Positions 27,169 through 37,807 of a stretch of 64,000 nucleotides of DNA are shown here, piece after piece. The notes beneath the pieces were generated by a model, which searched no databases, had not been told where the DNA came from, and was given only the letters and a program-made list of their open reading frames with translations. The position numbers and the translations under genes were made by a program. This stretch comes from Accumulibacter sp. (GTDB lineage Bacteria; Pseudomonadota; Gammaproteobacteria; Burkholderiales; Rhodocyclaceae). Within the stretch, counting starts at the first letter, position 1. Every line of letters starts with the position of its first letter. Where the stretch lies: assembly GCA_024235695.1 (NCBI GenBank), contig JACKLX010000004.1, forward strand, positions 124,001 through 188,000, in the 5' to 3' direction.

Positions 27169-28611
27169 ATGGCTGAAGAGGGTCAATTTTTTCGTCCGGT
27201 AAAGGATTTCTGCGAGCGCTCCGTGGTCACCTGCGCGCCGGACGATGGCTTGGTCGAAGTGGTCGGGATCATGCGCGAAAAGAACATCTCGAGCGTCGTG
27301 GTCTGTGACAAGAAGCTGCCGACCGGAATCATCACCGACCGCGATCTGCGCAACAAGGTCGTCGCTTCCGGCGTCGACCCGTCGACGCTGGCGGTCAGCG
27401 AGATCATGAACAGCCCGCTATCGGTGATCGGCGAGAACGACCTGCTTTACGAGGCGCTTTACCGGATGTCCCGCAAGAAGGTCCATCGTCTGGTGGTGAT
27501 TGACGCCAAGGGCAAGCTCTCGGGGATCATTACCGACAGCGACATCATCCGCCTGCAGTCGCACTCGCCGCACCAGCTGGTTCTGGACATCGAAAACGCA
27601 CTGGATATCGACGAAGTGAAGGTGGTGTACGGGCGGATCCAGAGTCTGGTGCTGCATCTCAGCGGCAGCGGCACCAGCACCCGCGACATGGTGAGGATGA
27701 TCGCCCACCTCAATGACCAGATCCTGCTGCGCCTGATCGCGCTGATGCGTGCCGAGCGCTTCGCCAACCTGCCGGCGCGCTTCGCCTTTGTCGTCCTCGG
27801 CAGCGAAGGCCGCGGCGAACAGACGCTGCTCACCGATCAGGACAACGCCATCGTCTACGGCGATGAACTTGGCGCCGACGAAATCGCGCAGATCGAGGAA
27901 TTCTCGCAGGTTCTGGTCGATTCGCTGATCGCCATCGGCATCCCGCCCTGTCCCGGCGGAATCATGGCCAAGAACAAGGAATGGCGGCGGAGCATCGGCA
28001 AGTGGCACGATCAGCTCGACCGCTGGCTGCGCTCACCGACCCCCAAGCACGTCCTCAGTTGCGGCACCTTCGTCGACATCCGGACGATTTACGGCGACCC
28101 GTCCTTCGAGCAGGAGCTCAAGGAACAGCTGTACGCGCATGTGCAGCGAGACAAGCTGTTCCTGATGCGGATGGTCGAGAGCACCTTGCGGTTCGCCCCG
28201 CCGCTCGGATGGTTCGGCAAGGTCAAGGGGGAAAGCGGCGGCGAACACTCCGGCATGCTGGAGATCAAGAAGGCCGGTATCTTTGCGATTTCAGAAGGTG
28301 TCAAGGCGCTGGCCATTCAAGCCGGCAAGCTCGAGGGCAGCACACACCAGCGCCTCGAGGCCCTGGTCAAGGACAAGCTGATCAATCAGAAATTGGCCGA
28401 CAACGTCGCCGAGACCTTCGATTTCCTGGTCCTGATGCGTCTGCGCGGACAGGTCGAGGCGGTGCGCGAAGGGCGCACTCCCGACAACTACATTCCTCTG
28501 GCGCGACTCAACATGATGGAACTCGGCAGGCTGCAGATCGCCCTCAAGGGCGTCGAGAAATTCCAGGAATTCATCAAGGGTCACTTCAGCCTGCATCTGC
28601 TCCGGTCGTAA
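27169..28611 (+). CDS. CBS-domain protein with DUF294 nucleotidyltransferase-like domains
   Basis: 480 residues. Two CBS motifs occupy about 8-130 (ISSVVVCDKKLPTGIITDRDL; VHRLVVIDAKGKLSGIITDSD). They are followed by a GlnD-like nucleotidyltransferase domain with GSEGRGEQTLLTDQDNA (GS...R.EQ and DxD metal ligands, about 223-240) and its substrate-binding helical domain to the end. CBS pairs usually bind adenine nucleotides. Proteins of this build are often cyclic-nucleotide or acetate-metabolism linked, but the target here is unknown. The gene stands alone after the mrp operon. Confidence 0.87.
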   Translation: MAEEGQFFRPVKDFCERSVVTCAPDDGLVEVVGIMREKNISSVVVCDKKLPTGIITDRDLRNKVVASGVDPSTLAVSEIMNSPLSVIGENDLLYEALYRMSRKKVHRLVVIDAKGKLSGIITDSDIIRLQSHSPHQLVLDIENALDIDEVKVVYGRIQSLVLHLSGSGTSTRDMVRMIAHLNDQILLRLIALMRAERFANLPARFAFVVLGSEGRGEQTLLTDQDNAIVYGDELGADEIAQIEEFSQVLVDSLIAIGIPPCPGGIMAKNKEWRRSIGKWHDQLDRWLRSPTPKHVLSCGTFVDIRTIYGDPSFEQELKEQLYAHVQRDKLFLMRMVESTLRFAPPLGWFGKVKGESGGEHSGMLEIKKAGIFAISEGVKALAIQAGKLEGSTHQRLEALVKDKLINQKLADNVAETFDFLVLMRLRGQVEAVREGRTPDNYIPLARLNMMELGRLQIALKGVEKFQEFIKGHFSLHLLRS

Positions 28612-28710
28612 TCGCGGCCGCCACCACTGGCCGCCGACGACCGCCGCAATCGCCAGAACGCCTCGCTCCGCCGGCCGGCAGCGACAGCCTGGCCGCGGCG
28701 GATGGAGGCA

Positions 28711-28986
28711 TCAGTAGGTCGTCGTTTCCGCGTCGTCGGCCTTCTTGACGCCCGGTTTTCGCCCGCGCGCCGGCGTCGGCGGATCGCACGACAGCCGACA
28801 ACTGGTACCCTCGATCTTGCGACCATCGATGAAGCGCGTCACCCGGCAACAGATGAGGTCTCCCGACGAAGCAAGCCGCGCCACCTCGTCGCGCAAATCC
28901 GTGATCGGAATATCGAGCGACGCGGCCATGTCGACGTCGAGTTGTTCGCCATTGGCTCGCAGGAAACCAAGGATCGATTCATTCAT
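28711..28986 (-). CDS. Small winged-helix-like protein of unknown function
   Basis: 91 residues. Residues 1-60 have a helix-turn-helix/wing pattern (SILGFLRANGEQLDVDMAA, then ITDLRDEVARLASSGDLICC), resembling small ArsR-type or MarR-like folds. Two cysteine pairs (ICC; C..SC) lie in the wing, and the basic tail ends in ARGRKPGVKKADD. It is a small single-gene unit convergent with the CBS protein gene. DNA binding is likely but unproven. Confidence 0.65.
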   Translation of the reverse strand: MNESILGFLRANGEQLDVDMAASLDIPITDLRDEVARLASSGDLICCRVTRFIDGRKIEGTSCRLSCDPPTPARGRKPGVKKADDAETTTY

Positions 28987-29158
28987 CTGACACCCCCAAA
29001 AAAAGCCTTCGCCAGTCGGCGAAACGTCCTAGTGTGCGCCGCCTGCGACGTTCTGGCAAATCGCGGCGCTGGCGCACGGCAGGCGCACGAGTTCCTGCCA
29101 GCGCCCGACGCTCATCGAGCGGCCCGCACGGCCGCCCGACGCCGCGCCGGGTACACGC

Positions 29159-29184
29159 AAAAAACCCGGTGCCATGGCACCGGG
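29159..29184 (-). terminator. Rho-independent terminator of the phasin gene
   Basis: CCCGGTGCC (29165-29173) and GGCACCGGG (29176-29184) form a perfect nine-base-pair stem, followed on the minus strand by six T residues (29159-29164). It lies 57 bases after the phasin stop. Confidence 0.85.
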
Positions 29185-29241
29185 CTTCACGGAACGTGGC
29201 GCGCAGCGAGCGGCTTGCGTCCGTCGACTCAGAACTCGGAG

Positions 29242-29778
29242 TCAGGCCGTCTTCTTGAGCAGCTTGGCTACCGGCTTGCTGGCGGTAATTTCGGTCACCG
29301 GAGCGCCTTTGGCCGCTGGCAGGGCGAGCTGGCCGGCGTTGGCGTAGGCGGTGCGAGCCATGGCCAGCAGCATCTTGCCGCTCGATACGGCAAAGTCGAA
29401 AACTGGCGGTGCGTTCTTGCGACCCCGGTCGATTGCCGAGACTACGCCGCCGCTGACCTGCGAGAGCTGGCCACCAAAGACCGACACCATGCTGTTCGAC
29501 GTTTCACTGCAAATCTGGTACGTCCGACGCGAGTAAGCCACCGACTGCGAGAGGGCAGATACGGCCATCGGGTGCTGCAGTGCTTTCAGGCCCGCGAGAT
29601 CGCGGACTTCGCACAAGGCGTTGAAATTCTCGGCGTTGCGTGCGGCGACGGCACGCGCCGTGTGAAGATTCAAGGCGGCGAGTTTTCCGACGCCGTCGAA
29701 GGATGCATTGATGACCGTCTTCAGCGCTTCCAGGCCAGCCATGCTGGACTTGGTGAATTGCTCGGCTACGTTGTACAC
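29242..29778 (-). CDS. Phasin family protein (PHA granule-associated)
   Basis: 178 residues from the GTG at 29776-29778, chosen because AAGGAG lies seven bases upstream; an ATG 33 bases further upstream would place this ribosome-binding site inside the gene. The sequence has the PhaP-type pattern: YNVAEQFTKSSMAGLEALKT, helical and amphipathic with few aromatic residues, ARNAENFNALCEVRDLAGL, and an Ala/Lys-rich tail (VAKLLKKTA). Phasins coat polyhydroxyalkanoate granules in the cytoplasm. The promoter carries two PhaR-type sites and a strong terminator follows, consistent with an abundant, granule-regulated product. Confidence 0.9.
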   Translation of the reverse strand: MYNVAEQFTKSSMAGLEALKTVINASFDGVGKLAALNLHTARAVAARNAENFNALCEVRDLAGLKALQHPMAVSALSQSVAYSRRTYQICSETSNSMVSVFGGQLSQVSGGVVSAIDRGRKNAPPVFDFAVSSGKMLLAMARTAYANAGQLALPAAKGAPVTEITASKPVAKLLKKTA

Positions 29779-29842
29779 GCTATTCTCCTTGAAATTTCCA
29801 GACTCAAACATCACCCGGACAGCGCACCGTCCGAGGATTTTT

Positions 29843-29855
29843 GCTGCGGCGCAGC
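29843..29855 (-). promoter_or_regulatory. PhaR-type operator 2 (CTGC-N3-GCAG)
   Basis: GCTGC-GGC-GCAGC lies just downstream of the predicted transcription start of the phasin gene. Together with operator 1 it brackets the promoter. Confidence 0.6.
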
Positions 29856-29864
29856 GGATAAGGT

Positions 29865-29892
29865 ATTTTAGCTTGCAAACAGCAATTGTCAA
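29865..29892 (-). promoter_or_regulatory. Strong sigma-70 promoter of the phasin gene
   Basis: On the minus strand a perfect TTGACA (29887-29892) and TAAAAT (29865-29870) are separated by 16 bases. The region is unusually AT-rich for this genome. The start of transcription would be near 29858, 80 bases before the GTG. Confidence 0.75.
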
Positions 29893-29897
29893 GCATT

Positions 29898-29914
29898 TTG
29901 CTGCATCGCAGCAA
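29898..29914 (-). promoter_or_regulatory. PhaR-type operator 1 (CTGC-N3-GCAG)
   Basis: TTGCTGC-ATC-GCAGCAA is a perfect seven-base inverted repeat just upstream of the -35 box. The core matches the CTGC-N3-GCAG element reported for PhaR, the repressor that senses PHA granules. Confidence 0.65.
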
Positions 29915-30114
29915 TGGCGACGAAGAGCTGCCGCCAGGTCCCTGGAGCATCGTTCGAGCGCACCAGGCAAGCAGCGTTGGTGCACCGAACAGGCCCCGGA
30001 TCACGGCAGGCAGGCTTCACTGAACGTGGCATGGCGGTCGCCGCCGCCTCCTGCCGGTCCGGGAAACGGAGGATTGCCGGGTCGCCGATGCAACACCTGC
30101 CGGAACGGAAAGCC
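29915..30114. other. Intergenic region between phasin promoter and truncated globin
   Basis: About 200 bases without a supported gene. The two operators and the phasin promoter occupy the left edge. I see no clear promoter for the globin gene. Confidence 0.5.
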
Positions 30115-30501
30115 ATGCAAGAACAGACCCCCTACCTGCTGATCGGCGGCGAGGCTTCACTCGCCAGCCTCTGTGACCGCTTCTACGAGTTGATGGACAC
30201 TGTCTGCCAGTTCGCAACGATCCGCGCCCTTCATCCTGCCGACCTGCAGCCCTCGCGCGACAAGTTGTTCATGTTTCTCTCCGGCTGGCTGGGGGGACCC
30301 GATCTCTACGTCCAACACATCGGCCATCCGATGTTGCGCCGCCGCCACCTGCCGTTCGCCATCGGCGAGAGCGAGCGCGACCAGTGGGTAGCGTGCATGC
30401 TGCTGGCGATGGAGTCGATCGGCATCGAACAAACGCTGCGCCAGGAGTTGCTGCTGTCGTTCTTCAACACGGCCGATTTCATGCGCAATCAACCGGCCTA
30501 G
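30115..30501 (+). CDS. Group II truncated hemoglobin
   Basis: 128 residues, the normal size. It begins MQEQTPYLLIGGEASLASL and carries the group II features FYELMD, RALHPADL, FLSGWLGGPDLYV, the proximal histidine region RRRHLPFAIGE and the conserved Trp in ERDQWVACML. Such globins bind O2/NO and serve in NO or redox detoxification. The start at 30115 follows the family; an in-frame ATG at 30088 is an alternative. Confidence 0.9.
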   Translation: MQEQTPYLLIGGEASLASLCDRFYELMDTVCQFATIRALHPADLQPSRDKLFMFLSGWLGGPDLYVQHIGHPMLRRRHLPFAIGESERDQWVACMLLAMESIGIEQTLRQELLLSFFNTADFMRNQPA

Positions 30502-30545
30502 ACGATCGCCTCTTTTTGCAGCGCAGCAGGGGGAGTCGGCTGTGC

Positions 30546-30551
30546 TAGAAT
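30546..30551 (+). promoter_or_regulatory. Possible extended -10 of typA
   Basis: TGTGCTAGAAT precedes typA by about 30 bases; the TGn-TAGAAT form could work without a strong -35. It repeats the form seen before the CBS gene and ilvE. Confidence 0.45.
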
Positions 30552-30581
30552 AGCCGCCCTTCCTGAGAGGCCCGACCCGAC

Positions 30582-32423
<1,842 letters not shown>

Positions 32424-32458
32424 TTGCCGCTTGCCAGCCGTGTTGCCATGGCGCGCTT

Positions 32459-32490
32459 GCCAACCGTGGCGGGCGCCAGCCATGGTTGGC
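32459..32490. terminator. Possible bidirectional stem-loop between typA and the reductase gene
   Basis: GCCAACC (32459-32465) pairs with GGTTGGC (32484-32490), with inner TGGC/GCCA pairing. There is no T-tract, so termination is only suggested by the convergent context. Confidence 0.35.
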
Positions 32491-32569
32491 GCGGTCGTTC
32501 CTGTCTTGCCGCCCGCCCGTCGCCCTTCCCTTCCCGCCCGGCAGCGATCCGCCTCGCATCCTCCCGGCA

Positions 32570-33691
32570 TCAGGCATGCCGCGCGGAGCGATCGAGATAG
32601 TAGGCGAGAACCTGCTCGAGGTATTGCTCGGGCGCCGGCACAGCAAGGCCGGCGGCGGCCAGCAGTTGCTGCGTGCGGTGATTGGCGAAGCTCTGTTCGG
32701 TCGCCAGGTAATCGAGGAATACCGGCAGCGTCCTGACCGCGCGCCTGGCCTCGGCCGGCATCAGCCAGCTCGCCGCGCCGAGGATGCCCTTGAACACGCT
32801 GGTCGGCAGGTTGATCAGCGGTGGCAGGCGACGACCCGAGCGGGCAAAGATCTCGCGAACGCGTTCGCGCAACGGTGTCAGCGGCAGCGCCAGCGTCGGT
32901 CCCGAACAGGAATGAACGATGCGGCCAGTGCTGGCGGTCGTCGTGCTCGACCAGGCGATGGTCCGGGCAACGTAGTCGGCGGGAACGATATCGAGTCGCG
33001 CGCCGCCAAAATTAGGCGACAGGCCGAAGGTGCGACCGCCCGAGAGGAATTCACACAGGTGGTAGAACACCTGGAAATGAATGATCCGGCCGTTGCCGCT
33101 GTCGCCGACCACCATGCTCGGCCGATGCACGGTCAGCGGCAGACCGCGTTCAAGCTCGCCGCGAACGATTTCCTCTGCCTCCGCCTTGGCCTGCTCGTAG
33201 GTGTTGTGGAATCCGCGGTCGCCAAGCAACCATTCCTCGGCAACCAGCCCGTGCGTGCGACCACCGACACCGACCGTGCTGACGAATTCGACTTTCTCCA
33301 GATGCGAGCAGCCGTGCGCCAGGGCGATGATCTGCCGTGCGGAATCGAGCGACGAGCGACGCGCCTTTTCGATCGGTAGGTTCATCCGAACGTTGCCGGC
33401 GGAGTGGACGATGTGCGTGCTATCGGCAGCGAGCTGGTGGTAAGCGTCGTCATCGAGACCGAAACCAGGTCGCGTGGCGTCGCCACGCAGAACGCGCACG
33501 CGCTGGCGGGTCGCGACATCCGCCGCGCCGATCTGCCAGAAGCGATACAGCGACTCCAGGCGTTCGGCCAGATTCTCGGCCGAGGCGGCCCGCAGCAGCA
33601 GGCAGACCTGCGTATCGGGGTCGTCCAGCAGGATGGGAATCAGGGCGCTGCCGATCGCTCCGGTGGCGCCGGTAATGAAGTAGTTCTTCAT
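32570..33691 (-). CDS. Thioester-reductase-like NAD(P)-dependent SDR
   Basis: 373 residues. An N-terminal Rossmann motif (ITGATGAIGSALIP) and the extended-SDR active-site pair Tyr-x3-Lys (NTYEQAKAEAEE), with HSAGNVRMNL and VHRPSMVVGDS, are as in the NAD-binding-4 / thioester reductase / fatty-acyl reductase group. It would reduce an acyl thioester to aldehyde. The start at 33691 overlaps the ligase stop (ATGA, 33688-33691); the ATG at 33700 is an alternative. It is the last gene of a three-gene minus-strand unit. Confidence 0.83.
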   Translation of the reverse strand: MKNYFITGATGAIGSALIPILLDDPDTQVCLLLRAASAENLAERLESLYRFWQIGAADVATRQRVRVLRGDATRPGFGLDDDAYHQLAADSTHIVHSAGNVRMNLPIEKARRSSLDSARQIIALAHGCSHLEKVEFVSTVGVGGRTHGLVAEEWLLGDRGFHNTYEQAKAEAEEIVRGELERGLPLTVHRPSMVVGDSGNGRIIHFQVFYHLCEFLSGGRTFGLSPNFGGARLDIVPADYVARTIAWSSTTTASTGRIVHSCSGPTLALPLTPLRERVREIFARSGRRLPPLINLPTSVFKGILGAASWLMPAEARRAVRTLPVFLDYLATEQSFANHRTQQLLAAAGLAVPAPEQYLEQVLAYYLDRSARHA

Positions 33692-35592
33692 GGGCTGCAA
33701 TAGAAAGCGCGATTGTCCTCCGCCCAGGCTTCAAAAGAGGCTCCCGGTGCGCCGTCGATGCGCGCAAAGAGCGCGCTCAACGCCGCCGCCTTCTTCGCTT
33801 CGATGACCTGCCGGCGCAGCTTCAGGTTGGCCGTCAGTTCGCCGCCCTCGATGGTCAGCGCCTGCGCCGTGATCAGCAGGCCAGCCGGGCGCTGGTAGGC
33901 GGGTAGTACGCCACTGGCTGCGGCGAGCTGCGCGCGCAGGCGGGTGAACGACTCCTGCCGGCCCGCCTGCCACGCTGCCTCGGTAAGCACCAGCAGCGCC
34001 ACCGGCTGCGGCCGGCGGGCGCCGAAGACAAGCACGTGGTCGATCCCGGACACCTGCTGCAGGACGCTCTCGACACTCACCGGCGCGATCCGGCGTCCGG
34101 TCGAAGTCTTGAAGATGTCGGACTTGCGGCCAACCAGGGTGATGAAACCGTCGGCGTCGATGCTGGCGTAGTCGCCGCTCGCCAGGTAACCCGCCGCATC
34201 GAGCGGGTCTGGCACGGCGCCCTTGTCGTCGCCGAGATAGCCGGCGAAGACGCCGGCTCCGCGCACCAGCAGTTCACCGTCTTCCGCGAGACGGACTTCG
34301 CTGCCCGGCAAGGCCTTGCCGACCGTGCCGAAGCGGAAGCAGTCCGGCCGATTGAGTGACACCGGGATGATGTTCTCGCTGATCCCGTAGGCTTCGAGAA
34401 TCGGCAGACCCATGGCATGAAAGCGTTCGAGCAGCCAGACCGGCATCGGCGCCGAGCCGCTGATCATGAAGCGCAGCTCACTACCCAGGACACTGCGCAA
34501 CTTGCCGAGCGCCAGCCAGTTGGCGGCGATGAACTGCAGGCGCAGGCCGATCACTGGCCGCTGTCCGGCGCGTTCGGCGGCCGCTCGCCGGTCACCGACC
34601 TGCAAGGCCCACCGCACCAGCCTCTGTTGCCAGCGCGGCTGTTGCGAGAGGACCTCCTCGATACCGGCGTGCAGTTTCTCGAAAAACCGCGGCACGCCGA
34701 TAAACAGCGACGGCTCGATGCTCTTGACGTAGAGCATCACCTGGCGTGGGTCTGCGACGTAATAGGTTTGCGCGCCACGACCGATGGCGCTTAGATTGAT
34801 CATTCGCTGAAAAAGGTTCGATAGGGGCAGCCAGCAGGCCAGGCGACTGCCTTCGGCGACTTCCGGATAGGCGGCGAGGATCGCCGCGGCGGCGAGGCAG
34901 ATCTGCCGGTGACTGTACTCGATACCCTTGGGCTCACCGGTGGTTCCCGAGGTGAAGATGATCGTCGCCGGTGCGTCCGCCTGCGCCCGATTCCAGTCGT
35001 CGCTGGTACTGGTTTCGGCGAGCAGTTCGGCGAGCGGCACGACACCTGCGGCAGCGGCCGCATCGAGGCAGACGACGAAGCGAAGCGCTTGCCGCGTTTG
35101 CTCGTCAAGCTTGTCGAGCTGCGCCGGGTGAGCCAGCACAAGGCCGGCGAATTGGCAGCGACGGGCGATCTCGCGGACGTGCTGGTCGAGACCGTGCGGA
35201 TCGAGACCGACCGCGACACCGCCGGCAGCGAGAATCCCGAGTTGCGCGAAATCCCACTCCCGACAACTCGGCGCCATGATCCCGACCCGCTCGCCCGCCA
35301 GCAGACCAAGCCTGGCGAAGCCGCCACTGAGCGCGGCGACCGCCTCGCGGTAGGCACTCCAGGTCGTGCCAAGCCACTCGCCGCCGGCTGGCGAGGCCTG
35401 CGAGATCTGGCACAGGGCGATGTCGTCGGGGGTCAGCAGGCTGCGTGCGAGCAGCATCCCGGGCACCGTCCAGCCGCTGCGTTCGATGGCCGCGTCGCGC
35501 GCTGGTGCGCTGCTCACGCCAAGCCTCGCCGGCGTCCGATCGCCCGGTGCCGCCCAGTACATCCGCTCATCGCGGCTCCAGTACCGGGTCAT
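33688..35592 (-). CDS. AMP-dependent acyl-CoA synthetase/ligase
   Basis: 634 residues of the ANL superfamily. The P-loop motif IIFTSGTTGEPKGIEYSH, the LPLSNLFQR region, AYGISEN and the GDYASIDADGFITLVGR / SDIFKTSTGRRI segment are all present, as in long-chain acyl-CoA synthetases (FAA1-like). It activates a carboxylate as acyl-AMP and then thioester. Its 5' end overlaps the amidotransferase gene by 26 bases and its 3' end overlaps the reductase, so a ligase-reductase couple is likely. The substrate is unknown. Confidence 0.87.
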   Translation of the reverse strand: MTRYWSRDERMYWAAPGDRTPARLGVSSAPARDAAIERSGWTVPGMLLARSLLTPDDIALCQISQASPAGGEWLGTTWSAYREAVAALSGGFARLGLLAGERVGIMAPSCREWDFAQLGILAAGGVAVGLDPHGLDQHVREIARRCQFAGLVLAHPAQLDKLDEQTRQALRFVVCLDAAAAAGVVPLAELLAETSTSDDWNRAQADAPATIIFTSGTTGEPKGIEYSHRQICLAAAAILAAYPEVAEGSRLACWLPLSNLFQRMINLSAIGRGAQTYYVADPRQVMLYVKSIEPSLFIGVPRFFEKLHAGIEEVLSQQPRWQQRLVRWALQVGDRRAAAERAGQRPVIGLRLQFIAANWLALGKLRSVLGSELRFMISGSAPMPVWLLERFHAMGLPILEAYGISENIIPVSLNRPDCFRFGTVGKALPGSEVRLAEDGELLVRGAGVFAGYLGDDKGAVPDPLDAAGYLASGDYASIDADGFITLVGRKSDIFKTSTGRRIAPVSVESVLQQVSGIDHVLVFGARRPQPVALLVLTEAAWQAGRQESFTRLRAQLAAASGVLPAYQRPAGLLITAQALTIEGGELTANLKLRRQVIEAKKAAALSALFARIDGAPGASFEAWAEDNRAFYCSP

Positions 35593-36649
35593 ACGCTCCG
35601 CGCGGCCGGGTGATGCGCAGATCGTCGGCAGTCAAGCCCAGCCAGTTCATGCTGCGAGTCACCTCTCGCCCCGGGCCGAGGCGCTTGCGGATCAGGAAAT
35701 CGACGACCGGGCCCATCAGCCGCCAATAGTTGCGGTTGGCCTTGCCATGCCGGATCAGGCTGGAGAATTCCGGCGCGTACGGGTTGTAGCCAAAGGTCCG
35801 CAGATCCGAATACATCAGCAGCCAGTTGATCGGATAATTGCTGTGGATCGGGTTGGCGTGCTTGCTGGTGGCTACCAGACCATGCTCGACCACCTTGCGC
35901 ATGATTTCCTCCTGGTTGTAGGGCCAGGCGTGGAATGGCGCGAGATAGCGCGGCACCTGCGTTGCCGCCGGATAGCTGCGCGGGTTGTAGAAGCGGCCCA
36001 GTTCCTCGGCGCTGAACTCGCCGCAGGTCGCCAGCTCCGGCGGTGTCCAGTCGGTCTCGCAGAGCAGTTGCCGCGAGAACTCGTAGAGCATCCGCTCGGG
36101 CTCGGGTTGACCGGGCGAGTAGCCGGCGAGCACCAGCGGGATGCCTTTGGCGATCGCCAGCTTGATCGCGTCACCCTCGAAAAGCGGCGCGTAGACGTAG
36201 GAAAGCGTGTACACCGCACCGCGCTCTTCCTGATTGCAGAGCAGATAGCGGAAGACCTTCCTGTAGAACCGATGTTCGGGCGAATAGCTGATGTGATCGA
36301 TATTCAGCTTGCGCAAGGCACGCTTGATGTTGTCCCAGGCCAGCGCGGGGATATTGATGTCGACGGTGAACGCCAGCACCTTGAGCTTGAGCTCGACGCT
36401 CAGCCGGTAGAGGAGATAGACGCTGTCCTTGCCGCCACTGAGCGGCACCAGGCAGTCGTATTCGCCCTGCCCACGGCAGTCGGCCAGGGTCTTGTGGAAA
36501 TCGGCCTCATAGCCACGACGCGCTTCTTCGGCCAGGGCCACCTCGGCGGCCAGCGCCCTTTCGTCGCGACAGAGGTTGCATGTGCCGTCGGCGGACAATG
36601 CCACTCCGGGAACGCTATCGGGCACCAGGCACTTGGTGCATCTTTGCAT
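35567..36649 (-). CDS. N-acetyl sugar amidotransferase-like PP-loop protein
   Basis: 360 residues. An N-terminal zinc knuckle (CTKCLVPDS...CNLCRDE) precedes the PP-loop ATPase motif LSGGKDSVYLL. The overall pattern (INIPALAWDNIKRAL, KHANPIHSNYPINWLL) matches the WbpG/PseA/TIGR03573 family, which amidates or acetamidino-modifies sugar nucleotides. The start at 36647-36649 is preferred for GGAG eight bases before it and for the conserved QRCTKC start; a longer frame to 36691 adds a non-conserved tail. No glutaminase partner (HisH-like) or nonulosonate genes are adjacent, which is unusual for that role. Confidence 0.82.
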   Translation of the reverse strand: MQRCTKCLVPDSVPGVALSADGTCNLCRDERALAAEVALAEEARRGYEADFHKTLADCRGQGEYDCLVPLSGGKDSVYLLYRLSVELKLKVLAFTVDINIPALAWDNIKRALRKLNIDHISYSPEHRFYRKVFRYLLCNQEERGAVYTLSYVYAPLFEGDAIKLAIAKGIPLVLAGYSPGQPEPERMLYEFSRQLLCETDWTPPELATCGEFSAEELGRFYNPRSYPAATQVPRYLAPFHAWPYNQEEIMRKVVEHGLVATSKHANPIHSNYPINWLLMYSDLRTFGYNPYAPEFSSLIRHGKANRNYWRLMGPVVDFLIRKRLGPGREVTRSMNWLGLTADDLRITRPRGAYDPVLEPR

Positions 36650-37144
36650 TTCACTGTCTCCACACTGGGCGAACCCGGAGTTGGACGGCACGTGCTGTCG
36701 ACCAGCGGCTGGCCTGCCGGCAGGCTCTCGTCACCTGCTGCGGATTCAAGGCCGGTCGATCCCCGACTGCACGGCCAGCGGCCGCCCCCGATCGGCAGCC
36801 ATCCACGACACCGCCGGCGGCCGATGCGAGTCGGCAGACTGCCAGCGCACGTGCCGGCCTGCGCAAGCCCTCGCCGGCATCGGCCCGCCCCGCGCCAAGC
36901 GGCGATGGCCGACGCCGGCGCGATTGCGGGCTCCGGAGCGCACAATAATCGGCGAAGAAGCCGGAATTGTCCACACCATGGCCGCCTCGGCCAGCGATCG
37001 ACAATAGCCGCCCGCGGTGGCCGTGCCGCCGGCCAGGTGCATATTGCCATGGCATGTGGCGGTCAAGACGCCTTGCCATCCGGCGAGCTGCCCGGATGAC
37101 GCCGCCGGCCGCCGGCGTCGGCCGGCGCCATCGCGTTCTCCTCG
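36650..37144. other. Non-coding stretch, about 495 bases
   Basis: The open frames here are shadows without ribosome-binding sites or recognisable products. GC-rich short palindromes occur near 37090-37125. I see no RNA gene and no clear promoter. Confidence 0.5.
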
Positions 37145-37807
37145 TCAGCACTTCGCAAGGCGCTGCCCGAGCGCGCCACCACCAGACGCTGCCGGCCGGG
37201 GAGCATCCGCGGCCAACCCCGCCGCGCGCCGAAACTGTTCGGCGAAAGCCATCGCGGCCGGAAAGAACTCGAGGAAGTCGCTCTCGAAGTCGCCGTAAGC
37301 GGCGCCCAGCTCGACGCCGGCACCGGCCAGGCTGTTGCCCGGTCTGACGCGCCGGCTGGCGATCTGGTCGAGCGCCCGGCCAACCGCCGCCGGCTCGCGA
37401 TAGCTGGCGAGCCAGTCGTCAGCGCGCATCCGGGGCCGTATCTGCGCCAGGCGCTCGGGCAATCGGTGCCGCGCCAGCAGGGCGTAAACGCCGGCCGTAA
37501 AGGCTTCGAGCGCCTGTTCGGAAAAGCGCCCCCAGTGCACCGCAAGAAAGTGGTCGTAGAACAGGTCGATGATGATCCCGCTGTAGCGGCGGCGCTCGGC
37601 ACTGATCCGCTGCCGGCTACGACGGAAGGCGACATGCGCGTCGGCAAAGCTGTCGATCCGCCGGTGCAACACCAGCCCGTGCAGCACCTCTGCGCCCAGC
37701 GCCGACGGCGTTGGCGGCAGCGGCCCCTTGACGAAGTCGCCGAGCAAGCCGCCCAGGCGATAGTCGTCGTCCGGCCCCGCCAGCAGCGCGTGCGCCAGAT
37801 AGTTCAC
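37145..37807 (-). CDS. acpH: Acyl carrier protein phosphodiesterase AcpH
   Basis: 220 residues from the GTG at 37805-37807, which overlaps the DUF3301 stop as GTGA and gives the typical start NYLAHALLAG; a longer ATG start at 37825 is less likely. Conserved HD-like residues: GDFVKG, HRRIDSFAD, RRYSGIIIDLFYDHFLA. AcpH removes the 4'-phosphopantetheine arm from ACP. Confidence 0.9.
   Translation of the reverse strand: MNYLAHALLAGPDDDYRLGGLLGDFVKGPLPPTPSALGAEVLHGLVLHRRIDSFADAHVAFRRSRQRISAERRRYSGIIIDLFYDHFLAVHWGRFSEQALEAFTAGVYALLARHRLPERLAQIRPRMRADDWLASYREPAAVGRALDQIASRRVRPGNSLAGAGVELGAAYGDFESDFLEFFPAAMAFAEQFRRAAGLAADAPRPAASGGGALGQRLAKC

Noticed and set aside
29242..29985. Longer start of the phasin gene (29811 or 29985)
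   Set aside because: These starts would place the strong ribosome-binding site and the promoter inside the coding region.
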